Of a stretch of 64,000 nt of DNA, positions 22,676 through 40,394 are shown one piece after another. Position 1 is the first letter of the stretch; each line of letters starts with the position of its first letter. This DNA is from Allodiplogaster sudhausi (taxonomy: Eukaryota; Nematoda; Chromadorea; Rhabditida; Diplogasteridae): positions 4,934,001 to 4,998,000 of the forward strand of contig CALZFC010000021.1 of the NCBI GenBank assembly GCA_945643635.1, given 5' to 3'. Both the position numbers and the translations under genes were made by a program. Below the pieces are notes generated by a model. The model searched no databases. It saw only the letters and a program-made list of their open reading frames with translations, and had not been told where the DNA came from.

Positions 22676-24338
22676 TAAGTATGCTTTTATTGTTTCATCG
22701 ATCGTAAAACATTGCAAGCCAGTTGTCGCTTCACATTTTTGTTCTCTCTAACGGAGGGATTTATTTTTTCCCCATTGTTTTCACACTTTCTCATTGTCAG
22801 TGGTCTTATTAAAGCATGAAGCTTCGGGTTAGGGATAATAAATTTTGTATATACATATGTTGCTGATTCTTCAGTATAACGAAGGAAGATGAAGAATGTA
22901 TGTACAGCGGAATTCCATTTTCCCCTAAAACACAACTTTTGTTTAAAAACAATAGAGAAGAAAGCCGAGCGACCAATCATATCGCCCTGTGTTGCATTAT
23001 CGAATTTACACTCTTCTCCTACAGTAGCCAGCTGCTGCTCTCAAGATGCACGCGTGTTAGGACCCAAAATGATACAGACTGTCTTTTTAGCATTGTCTTA
23101 AGACGGTGTGACTACTAGTATTAAGACTGTTATTATCTGTTTGTATTCGATTCTGTTTGAACAAGGGAAATGAGAACCTCTCATCCAGAGAATAAAAGTC
23201 TATGAAGAAGGCAAGCCCATTACGCAAGACGGGTTCGTGTGAGAACCTGCGGACAACAAGTAAGAGCTTCCTGTATTCCTTATTCACAATGTTTTTTGGC
23301 AAGAATGAGTACAAACGATGATTTTTTGCGAACAGTTTGATAATAAGTGTTTGAAGGTTAACATCGTTTGTACGTCTTTGATGATCTGTAAAATGTTTGT
23401 CTTTCCATGCTTTTATCACACAATCACACGACTCCGTCTCGATGATGCAGCAGAAGAGAGCAGCGATGTTAATGCGGGCAGAACGCAACATTTTGAAAGG
23501 GGACATAAAATTTCTTCTGCACACATGCAAAGTTTTTGTGATTGTTTGTTCATGAAGTATGACGAAAGGTAAGCAACTTGCAAGTAACTAACTCTTTATG
23601 GAGGAAGAAAAAGAAGAGAAGTTACGTTCCGTACGCACGAGTACCGGCATAACTATTCGCTCTAGCAGACGAGGCGAATACCGACAAAACGATAAAAAGA
23701 AGAAATCCATAATTCAAGGAATCACAATCACTGAAACTTTTGTGTGAAATGGCACAACGACTCTAATAGAGAAATGTGTGAGAGAACATCGTCTTCTTGA
23801 CTTTCGCAATTTCCACTTCCCCGTTTCGGCAGCCGATTTCTGTGAGTTAGAAAATCGAAGGAAAAACGAGAGTTTGCGCTCAAAAAAGCAATAAGAGACA
23901 ACAGATCAACACGAAACGAGGAGCGGGAAAAGCAGTGTATGTGAATACTTTTTCAAAAATAATTTTAAAGGAAGTATCCGGCGAATGATTATACAGTAGC
24001 GCTAGAGAACGAGCGCTCTTAAAGTTGCCTGTCGCTCGGTCGAGAGACCATGCGAAATAGGATGGCGGCTCTGACCTACCGTAGCTAATTCTCTACCCGC
24101 CAGTTTTCAAGTTACTATTGCTCAGAATGTAATGGAAGAAAATCGCTCAAACTTTCTGGATGTATGTTTTACGCCAAGATGAACTTATAGGTTAACAAAA
24201 CATAGGTTAATTATTCCCCGGATACCTCCTTTAATTAAAAAATATTACTCTAGTTCGAAATTTTCAGAGTTTAAAATGATCGAAATTAGGTAAAAAAATT
24301 ATTTGAAAAAGGGCAGCAGGATAGAAGAATATATTATT
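22676..24338. other. Gap between convergent CHP1 and TDO2
   Basis: No supported gene. A 147-codon - strand frame at 23530-23087 has no recognisable domain and no GC3 bias like the neighbouring exons, so it is probably chance. The TDO2 3' UTR must lie at the right end of this region. Confidence 0.5.
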
Positions 24339-30900
<6,562 letters not shown>

Positions 30901-33900
30901 CTCTTCTCTCTGCTTCTTCTCTGTATCTCTCTGCTCTTCTCTGCTTCTCTCACTCTCTCTTCTCTTCTCTCTCTCTCTCTCTCGTCGCCACCGAGTCTCC
31001 TTCTCGTTCAAGAAAGACCTTGACAAGTTCAATGTCTTTTAACCATGATCGAAAAAAACAGCTAGACAAACGAGAAAATCGCAACAAAATCATTCTTGAA
31101 GAATTTTCATCTGGACATGCGGCAAACCGCAAATGAACTTGGGATCCCACACAATTTTTCGGTGATCAACCTAACTTAAGATAGCCGCTCTCCCCACCCC
31201 ACCTTTGGTCTCCCTCCCCCTCTCTATCTCTCTCGCCTTCTCTATCTCTTCTCCCTCTGTCTCTCTTTCTCCCGCTCTTTTTAGAAATCTTTTCTCTCTC
31301 TCAATCTCGCACTCATAATTCTTCTTTAACTCACCCTGTCATCCACCATCCAACAACCTCACGAGCTACACTAATGGTTTCATTGAAAATGCAGTACAGT
31401 TCGCATTTTCATTCTCTCTATCCCGTTCTACCTTTTTCGAATTCGCTCTTTCTCTCTCTCTTTCTCTCTCTCTCTCATTTCTCTCTCTATCTCTCTCGCT
31501 GTCCACTATCTTTCACTCTCTCTCTCTCCTTCTCTCTCTCCCACTCTTTCTCTCTTTTATCATTCTCTCTTACTGGGTAATTTTGTGGCAGGCGTGGCGA
31601 ATTAGGAAAGAAAGAAAGATGCCCGGAGGGGGGGATGTTATACTTTAAGGAAATTCGTTAAATTCCGCGACTAGGAATTGAACGAATGTCCGGGGCCCGA
31701 CTCTGTGCTGATGGTGAGCATGTTGCGAGTGACGAGTCTACCTGCCATATTAAACAGACGAGGAAGCGAGCGGAGGGGAAGACCGGGGGTAGACTTGGGG
31801 GGAGGAAGATAGAAAGAGAGAGAGAGAGAGAATTGACGGCTCAGCCGGGTTGCGCGGCGGAGAAAACCCGCTGTGGCCGTAGAGGAGGAGTGTGATTGTT
31901 GCTGTGAGATGAAACCATTCCCATCTTTTTGTCGCTTTCTTGCCCTCCTTCTATCTCTCTCATCCACTTTTCTCTTACCTCTCTCTTCTCTCTCATTTCT
32001 AGACGCTCTCTAGTTTTCCTTTGGCTGTCTCCTTCTCGCATGCACTGCGTTTCAACGACAATTAGCGGCTGGCATCAGAGAGCGTGGAGAATGAAGAGAG
32101 TGGTGAGAGAAATAGAGATGAAGGTTCACGCTCTGTATTTTGGATAGACGATGACAATTCTGGGGATGATCAGGTGAGAGAGAGAAAAAACAGGTGGAGA
32201 AATATGGATAGTGAATAACTATGATTGCTATATGGTCACCTTTATATCTTGCAGATATCGCGAGGGATATCCCAGGCTCTAATAAATCTTGTCTGTTTAT
32301 CTGCACGTAAACATCGTGGTTTGTTTATCTGCATGTTGTCTAGTGGACAAAGATCGTCCAAAATACCAAACAACATTTATTGTGGATACGTTAGGTACGA
32401 AAACCTAGAGGCTCTGCACATAAAGTGGGGGGAGGGGTATGCATCATTTTGAAAACAATCGTTTCGACTTATTATTCGCGCCAACTTTTCGTCGTAAGTA
32501 TGTGTATGTGTCTTTAAAATAAATCTCGCTTGTATCTCATTTCCTTGAGATGATGATTAGATAGATATGTATGTAAGATAATAATAATATTAATTATAAT
32601 AAAAAGTTGCTTGTAGAAAATTAAAGCACTATTATAAATGAACAGAGCATTTTGACTGTTGCTATATGCCCGAGTTCGTTCTTGAAATAAAACACACACA
32701 CAGGATCTTTTGCTTTTTTAAAATTGTTTTGGCTTTTTCAGGGTCTATATAAGGCAAAGAATTTTTTTTACATTCCTCTGGTTTGAAACCTGCATGATGC
32801 ACATTTGGAATTGCTGTTGTCTCATGACTCCTCTGAAAAGTGGAGAAAAAAGAGTGGGGCTTTCGATGACAACTCCTTCATCGAAAAGCAATGAATGCCA
32901 CTGCTAATATCTTCTCATCAATAGGGGGATCTATGGCTTTGGCTGCATGATTTATCCATTGGATCTTCCGCTTTCCCTCTCACTCTCCCACTCTCTCTTC
33001 ACTCTCTCTCTCTCTTTTCTCTCTCTCTCAAAAATCCTGGCTTTGAAACCTTTTCTATTAAAACATACGTTTGATTGGGCGATTTCAAATTGGCGGTTTG
33101 AGTCCGTTTGGTGAATCATGAATATGCCGGCATATATTTTACGGCCGATACGAAATTTCACGCTTTTCGGTCATGATATGCTCGTCAATCCCATTTGGCC
33201 GTAATTTGGTCAGGGGACTAATGTTAAATCTAAAGTTCTGTATAAATCACTAATATTTCCCTCATGATCAGGCGACTCTTTTCAGATGCAAATTACTCCT
33301 CTAACTTTTAGTTTAGTAAATTTAATTTTTGCTGATGCTTTCGCAAGCTCAATCCGGACATATTCACAGAATCATCCTTATAGCAAAAAAATTGAGTTTT
33401 TGCCTCCTTTAAGCAAGTATGAGGGCGGCGCGGGTTACGGACTAGAAGATATTCAGTAGCCAACTTTCATGAATTAAGAGAGTAGAGCGAGAGAAAGAAA
33501 GTGAGAGAGAAAGGGAGAATGTAAAGATGGGCAAAGAGAGAGAAAGAAAGTGAAAGAGAGAGAGAGAGAGAGAGAAAGGGAGAGAGGGGGAGAAGCAGAG
33601 AAAATAAACTGTGAGATCAAACATTCACTATCTGCTTACGGAGACCATTTTAATAGTTTAAGGTCAAAATGGGAAGCCAGATTTTCTATGGCTGGAATTT
33701 GCTTCTTTTTTTTTGCTTTTTAACAAATCTCCTATGATGGAAAAGTGAAAATCTGGACTTGAATGTCCGGTAATGTTTATCTATTTATCACTTCAATGAA
33801 ATATTCTTATTTTTATTTTACATTTTTAAATAAATTTTTTCACTACTCTCATGTGCTCTCGGCGTATAAAGTACGAAGCACTGAACTTTGCAGATTTAAT

Positions 33901-34179
33901 GCTACAAAATCGACATTTTTACTTCAACTATAATTTCTGTTCCGCACTGTTACTGAACATTTTGTTCCGGGGGTGAACTTTGAGAGGGCTCTTTGAGACA
34001 ATCCGGCTCAATGTTTTTTTTTCTGTTTTCTTCTTTTCTCTTTCTTCCTTTCTCACTCTCTCTTACTCTCTCCTGTACGCTATTTCCTATTAACAACACG
34101 TGAAACTCCGCAACAGTGTTCGTTTAGTGCGCTGAAGGTTTACGGAAGCTGTGACTGAAGGTGAGGTGCGAGATGGAGT

Positions 34180-34219
<40 letters not shown>

Positions 34220-35480
34220 GAGAGAGAGACGGAGAGAGAGAGAGAGCGAGCGAGCGAGCGAACGAGGTAGACGGGACAGAAAGAGGGATGAGGGAAACGA
34301 GACAGAAAGAGGAAGAGTGAGAGAGAATGAGAGAGAGAGAAACATAAACAAAGAGAGGGGGGAGTGATAAGATAAGAACCTCGCAGAATTACGCAAAGTC
34401 AAAGACGTCACACCTTCATGTCTTGCATTTCAATGATATCTGCGGGTAGGGATGTATCAAAGGCATTCGATCACAAGGTATGATGAGAGGGGAGGAAGAG
34501 AAAAGAAAGGGAGAAATAGAGTAAGAACAAGAGAGAGAGAAAGAGAGAGAAAGAGAGAAAGGGAAGAGATATGAAGGAAAAGCGAAAAGGCTGAAAAGGA
34601 CTTATGGACAGTGGTCATGGGATATGGTGGCGGAAATAGAAAAAAAAAGACAAATCGGATTGGAAAACAAGATTGCACAAATCTAAGAAAAAATAGTAAA
34701 GTATGCCTTTACTTTTTTTTAAAATTATTTAGTGTCCCTTCCGTTATTCAATCTTGCTGATTTAATATCGTTACTTTAGTCGAGCGCTTTATCTATGGTT
34801 TGCAGTTGCATGGAAGATATTCGTCATTCTCTTGCACCGGAACAAACTTCTCTTGAACTGCAAGGGAACAAGACGGGTAAATGTTGCGATGAACAACTTG
34901 AGATTTTGCTTTCTTGGTCAGAAAAAAAGATAAACAAATTGTAATCTGTCCTTGAGAAAGATAACTTGTTTTTAGAATAAAAAGAAGTAGAGGGAGAAGA
35001 AGAGGAAGAGGAAGAAGGAGAAGAAAAAGAAGCAATCTCAAGAATGCTGTTTGCTGCATCCTTTTCATGTGCACGCGAGAAGAATTGTGGTCAGAACAAT
35101 TAATTAAAGAATTTATTTATTTAATATTTGTATATCATGGAGTTATGCAATACACGTTTAAATTATTGAAAAAAAAAATGAAAACTATAAATTATAATAG
35201 AAAAATTAAAACAATGAAGAAACAAAAATTTATTTGAAAAGTACAAAACTTTGCACTATCGAGCAATTGAAGATACCACCTACTTGAAATAAAAATGAAC
35301 TAATCCGTTGGTCTCTCAACATCCAGTATCACTCTTTACCTTCACTGACGGCTCGAGTGGTTGCTTCGCTCTCTTCAAGCCTCTTCTCTCCCCCCGTTGT
35401 TTTATTTTTTTCTCGCTCTCTCTCTCTCTCCTTCTCTTTCTGCCCTCGCTCTCTGTCCTCTCATCTGCTTCTGCTCACAG
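30901..35480. other. Gene-poor region upstream of TDO2
   Basis: Mostly GA/CT microsatellites (30940-31000, 31200-31300, 31440-31560, 33480-33600, 34180-34255, 34520-34560). The TDO2 promoter should lie in the left part. Apart from the island at 31650-31900 no exon-like sequence was found. Confidence 0.5.
31650..31900. other. GC-rich exon-like island, strand unresolved
   Basis: This island has the base composition of the exons in this window. On the + strand a frame beginning MVSMLRVTSLPAILNRRG runs to a possible GT donor at GGG|GTAGAC. On the - strand MAGRLVTRNMLTISTESGPG is open too, and a TDO2 5' non-coding exon with donor ATGGCAG|GTAGAC is possible. I cannot decide between these. Confidence 0.3.
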
Positions 35481-35482
35481 TC

Positions 35483-37146
35483 ATGGCCAAGACGCGGGAT
35501 GCCAAGAAAAAGAGTCACGGCGTCCTGGTTCGAAGAACTTCTTTTATTTGGCGAAAAGACAACTTAAAAAATATATTTTATTGTTCGATTTAACGATTTC
35601 ACTGTTAATTCAATTAAAAATATGCTTTTCATTAATACATATTTAGAAGGAGATAAATTATCCTGTTTTATTTGTTAATTAAATCTTTTAACTATTTGTT
35701 AATATCTTTTATTCTGTTTTGCAATTTTAGAGAGCAAAATCGCTATCAGGAGGAGGGCGGTCGTTTGCAAGAAAAGAGCTCAAGACAATTGAGGTATTTT
35801 CATTATTTATTTTGTAATAATTTATTGTTATTAAGTATTCATTCATTGTGTATATTAAGGTAATTAAAAATAAATTTAAAATACAATATTCTTTTTCAGA
35901 TTCCGGGAACTGACTTTGCAGTGACTTTGATGCCGCGCAAGTTGTCGATTGCTGCTGAGCGAAAGGCAAGAAAAAAGAACTAGTCAAAAAGAAAAAAACA
36001 ACACCAAGAAACATTCTTGCTTTGATGTTTCTTCTTGGGTAACCAATGTAAAAAAAAATAATAAAAAAAAATATTTTTTTCAATAATAGATTACAGTACA
36101 CGAGCGAGCTGATGCGATGCAAGCTCGAGGCGTACAGTCAAAGCCGCGGCGAGGACGCAGCCACCGCAGCTGAGCACTTGTTTCTTTTTCAATTAATCGT
36201 AATTTTTTTTGCTGTTGAAAAAACATTTGAAAATCTGATATTAATTGTAAACAAACAATTTCTTATTTTAAAGAAGTCAAAACCGAAGATATAAACACAA
36301 AATGTTTAATAGAATTTGAAAATAAATATAATAAATAAAGAAATAAAAATTGTAACATAATTATTCCATCAGGAAGAACGCACCATTCTTCTACCACTTG
36401 TCACCGCGAGCAAAATACATCCGGCGCAAGTACTGGTACAGAAGGAATATGATGAATCTAAATTTAGCTAGCTGAATAGAAGGAAGTTAATCTGTTATTT
36501 CTGCAATGCTTTTGAATAAATAAATAAAATTTTGTAGAAAATAGAAAACCATCTTTCTCACAAAATTTCCATCATTGAGTTTGAAATGCGATTTCGTCAA
36601 ATAGCACATTTCTAAGGGAAAAAGCGTGAACTCAAGATTGAGATCGTACCTCCATTGAGGAGTCACCCGGGCAATCTCTCCTACCACATCAGCGTCAAAA
36701 AAGACGAAAAGACGAAGAAGGAATGCTACCAGATTCACAAGACGCTGTTGCCAGTCACTGAGGTGGGATTAGAAACTCACTGAGGTGGGATTACTTAGAA
36801 ATTTAGTTATATTTAGTGCGTGAACAATTTTCGATATGGATGAATTTTCCCTTCAATATGTGAAATATGGCAGCTCTTTTACCGTACAAAACTTTACGGA
36901 GAAAGGAGAAGGGGAAAGAGATATCAATTTATTCGCAGGATTCCTTCGTCGAGCACTTTTTGTCTCTTCTGCCAGCGATCGCCTTCCCGTCGCCGGAGGA
37001 ACTGGCGCGGATGAGCTTCGCGGACCTTCTCGACTACGCAAGGTACCGGCCTCTCCACTCTCCATTTCTCTCTGCATCTCTAGCATCTTTCTCTCTCTCT
37101 TTCTCAGTCTCTCTCTCAACAAACATCTCTCCATATCTTCCTCCAC

Positions 37147-37183
<37 letters not shown>

Positions 37184-37206
37184 AGTCTCTCTCTTTCACC
37201 ATACAT

Positions 37207-37245
<39 letters not shown>

Positions 37246-38062
37246 TCCACCTCTCTCGCGTTCTCTCTCTCTCTCTCTCTCTTCCTCCACCTCTCTCTCT
37301 CCAGCATCATCACATCCATCCAAGACTACTCGATCATCTGCCACCGTCGCATCTTGAAGTGCCGTCCGCGTCAGCAGAGTGGCAGTGGCCGTATGCTTCC
37401 GCTCGCCTACCAGCAGGCAGCCGCCACCGAAGCTGTTCATTTTTATTTATTGATTTTATTATACATAGTATCTGTTTTTAGTACTTTTTTAAATAAGAGA
37501 AATATACCAGTATTGGATAACAAGTTGATTTAATTTTACTTATCTTAATTCACCCAAAAATTAAGTTATTTGAATGGAAATAATAATAACAAATAAGCGC
37601 TACTTTTAAGCGAAAGTCACTGCGCATCGCGCCTTTCGAGCTTGTGAAGGAGCGCGTGGCCATCCGAAAGTGGAAGGTTTCAAGGGAATTTCCAATTCCT
37701 TCATTACTGTTCTTAAAGAAAAAAAACTATCATTATGCAAGTCCTCTCAATTTTGTAGGAGGCCTGCATTGGTAACCTGGAGAAGACCATGCTTGATCCG
37801 AGGAAACGTGGGAAACTTCTTCAAGCTCTCATGGTTTATTTAGAATTATAAACATTTTTGCCACTTTACTTTTTCGAAAACCATAATAGAAATAAAAAAT
37901 GGAAAAAAATAATATTAAGAACGTATTTAGGCATTGATTGCTGATCGACGCGCTTGGGTAGATCAGCGCCGCCGCCACAACGAGGACCATTCAGGAGGAT
38001 CTACCGAGACCGCGATGGGTGCGTATCTGAGAGGTGGACGATCTTTCAGATGGCATTCGTGA

Positions 38063-38093
<31 letters not shown>

Positions 38094-39873
38094 GAGAGAG
38101 AGAGAGGAAGAGAGAGGGGAGATATAGAAAGAGTGAAAAAGTACTCTGACAAATGATAACATACCTAATTGTTTTTATCTCAGAATTAGGCTCCGGCGGC
38201 AAGGCTGATCCAGCGAAAGGCTCAGCTAGATCGTTGTTCGGCGGGCCGCTCTTCGATGTGCCCGTTGACCTGCCCCTCCACGAGCATGAGCTTGAGTTAG
38301 TATGAATAAACATTTTTTTAAATTTATTTTAATTTTACTTCACAAACCAAAGTTTAAAAAGTTATTGCCGTTGAACCCGAGGCCAACCTTTTTTTGTTGT
38401 AGCGATTACTTTCCACGCCAGAAGCCACTAAAGGAAGCGATTCTCGCGAACGAATTCACGCCGTGGCCGACCTGGATGGGGTTTTCTAATTTATGTTTTT
38501 TTTCAGTTACCGCATATTTCTTTCAACAAAGTTATCTTTGTTAAAATAAATAAACAATACATTAAATAGTAGGGTTTTTAGCAGAAAATAAATTGAGCTA
38601 CGCCGTCCACGTTGTGCGTGCTCGCCGTGACATGCTGCTGCACATTTACGGCCGTCGAGCTACCGTAGTTGTATGTCAACTCGCACTAACTTTCTATTTA
38701 AAACCCTACTATTTAATGAATTATTTATTTATTTTATTTATTTTCATTCATCGTGCCCAGAGATGTCAACGGGCCTAACATTTTTGGGCCGGCCCGGCCC
38801 GTCGGGCCCAAACTCTCGGCCCGGCCCGGCCCGTACTATTCCGGGCCTTGTAATTTTGGGGCCGGCCCGGCCCGATTTTCAAGCTGAACTGATTTTTCTT
38901 CAAAAAATTTCTTCAAGTGACATTCTTCAATTTTTTTTGCTGATTTATCATCATATGTTTTTTCTTCAAATGGCAAATCCTTGAATGATTGTTCATTAAA
39001 TGATTTTCTTTAAGCGATTTGAAGAAAAAATCATAGGAATATTTAAAACCATTTGACCGTTCACAAATTTTTCAAATAATCGGGCCCACGGGGCGGCCCA
39101 ACATTTGGTGGGCCCGGCCCGGCCCGGCCCGGGCCCACGGGATGTTGGGCCCGCCGGCCCATCGGGCCGGGCCGGGCCGGGCCATTGACACCTCTGATCG
39201 TACCGTCGAGTGACCGTAGTTGTCCTTAGTAACTTGCATTGAAATGTCAGTCCAAAGCAATTTTAAAGAGGCACGTAACTCTTCTGTAGTCTATTTGAAC
39301 CGTTCTAAAATTTGTAGCCGCTTCCCTCTAATGGTAAGTCTTGTTTTCTCGCCCATGATGAGTTTTGGTCTCCTTTCAGGACCAGGAATGCAAGACTCCG
39401 CTCGCGCGCACCCCTGCCTCGGCCTTCTCGCGCGCGTCCACTGGCGTGTCGACCAAATCATTTGTAAGCGAGTCGAAGGAAGGGAAGAAGAAGAGCGAGA
39501 AGAAGGCAAAATGCAGGGCCAGCCGCACCCCCGTCGACTCCACCAACAATAGCGTCTGCAGCGCTTTCATTCATGCATATCTTAATCTTTTTTTTGTTTT
39601 TTTTTTGTTGTTGTTGAAAATTTATTAATAATATTAAATCGAGTTGTTACTCTTATTAAAGGAAGTACCCGACGAAAACAAGCTTCTTTTATTTCCCATA
39701 TGATCATGATTGGTCTAAAAGATCGATTGGAGGTGGTCCAGATTACGAAAATCAGTATTTTGCCACATATTCGCATATTTGCATTTAGTTTCTGAATGCT
39801 GTAGAAAACATCTCTGCTGATCGGAATGTCAGCGGATTTGAAGAAGAGGCAGTCTCTGGCCCTCTCTAATTAG
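35483..39873 (+). CDS. Unidentified multi-exon gene, basic protein
   Basis: Exons 36637-36762, 36939-37042, 37305-37434, 37611-37676, 37759-37833, 37931-38018, 38184-38295, 38403-38480, 38598-38670, 39380-39553 and 39805-39873 (TAG) join in phase, about 360 codons. Upstream exon-like blocks 35483-35527 (start MAKTRDAKKKSHGVL), 35731-35793, 35900-35965, 36097-36179 and 36374-36435 are also open, but the join into 36637 is unresolved in phase. Recognisable text includes NLSYHISVKKDEKTKKE, SFVEHFLSLLPAIAF, PEELARMSFADLLDYA, RKSLRIAPFELVKERVAIRK, LEKTMLDPRKRGKLLQALM and ADRRAWVDQRRRHNED. The last exons are serine- and lysine-rich (KEGKKKSEKKAKCR). The protein looks soluble, helical and basic. I know no family for it. 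Two genes may be merged here. Confidence 0.5.
37085..37304 (+). promoter_or_regulatory. CT microsatellite forming an exon's polypyrimidine tract
   Basis: CT repeats with CACC and CATC interruptions fill almost the whole intron 37043-37304 and end in CTCTCCAG at the acceptor of the exon at 37305. Confidence 0.6.
38750..39204. mobile_element. GGCC-rich hAT-like MITE with 8 bp target duplication
   Basis: The element spans 38758-39196 (439 bp). Its ends are inverted repeats: CAGAGATGTCAACGGGCC at the left and the complement of CAGAGGTGTCAATGGCCC at the right. Immediately outside are 8 bp copies, ATCGTGCC (38750-38757) and ATCGTACC (39197-39204), matching at 7 of 8 positions. The CAGRGGTGTCAA-type terminus and 8 bp duplication are typical of hAT elements. 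The arms are dense in GGCCCGGCCC and can form extended hairpins. The centre is AT-rich and has no transposase. Confidence 0.85.
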
Positions 39874-40047
39874 CACCCATTTTCTCCAAGGGATGAGAGA
39901 TACAGACGTCAGAGAATAAGAGGATGTTATTTAGCGGGGCTAGATACGCATGGATTTCAAATTCTACATTTCCTACAGGGCCCTAAACTAACGCTGATCC
40001 AGTCGGGAGTATTGCATGTATTTTCTTTCGTGGGATACTTCCTCGAG

Positions 40048-40163
40048 GTCTGGTTTTTAAGTCCGACGACCCGATCGGGCGGCCGCTCCGCCTTGGCTGG
40101 AGTGCCGCGACGCGCCACGCGCCGCCGCTTTGCTTCGTCGACGCGCGCTCTCTTGAGGATACG
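40048..40163. other. GC-rich exon-like island between the two unidentified genes
   Basis: The + strand frame runs from an AG to a GT (ATACG|GTAGGC) and reads arginine/serine-rich (FLSPTTRSGGRSALAG, RRATRRRFASSTRALLRI). The - strand is also open and very basic (KRARVDEAKRRRVARR). GC3 favours the + reading, but it does not join in phase to the exon at 40395. Confidence 0.35.
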
Positions 40164-40394
40164 GTAGGCGGCTTATGAAAGGATTGGGAAGTTGCTTCCC
40201 TTGATGAAACTGGTTTTTAAAGGATGCGGTAAGCGTTTCTCAAATGCTTGTTTTCTGAGCTTTTCTTTAGGCTACCGATAGAGGGTACAAATAAAGTGAA
40301 AAATTACATTTTTAAAGTAAATACAATATAAAAAAATAAGGTTAAACATATAAATTTTAAAGTAAAAATAAGTCATTGAAATATAATTATAAAG

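Noticed and set aside
23087..23530. 147-codon - strand frame between CHP1 and TDO2
   Set aside because: It has no recognisable domain and an AT-rich codon composition unlike the GC3-rich real exons here; probably chance.
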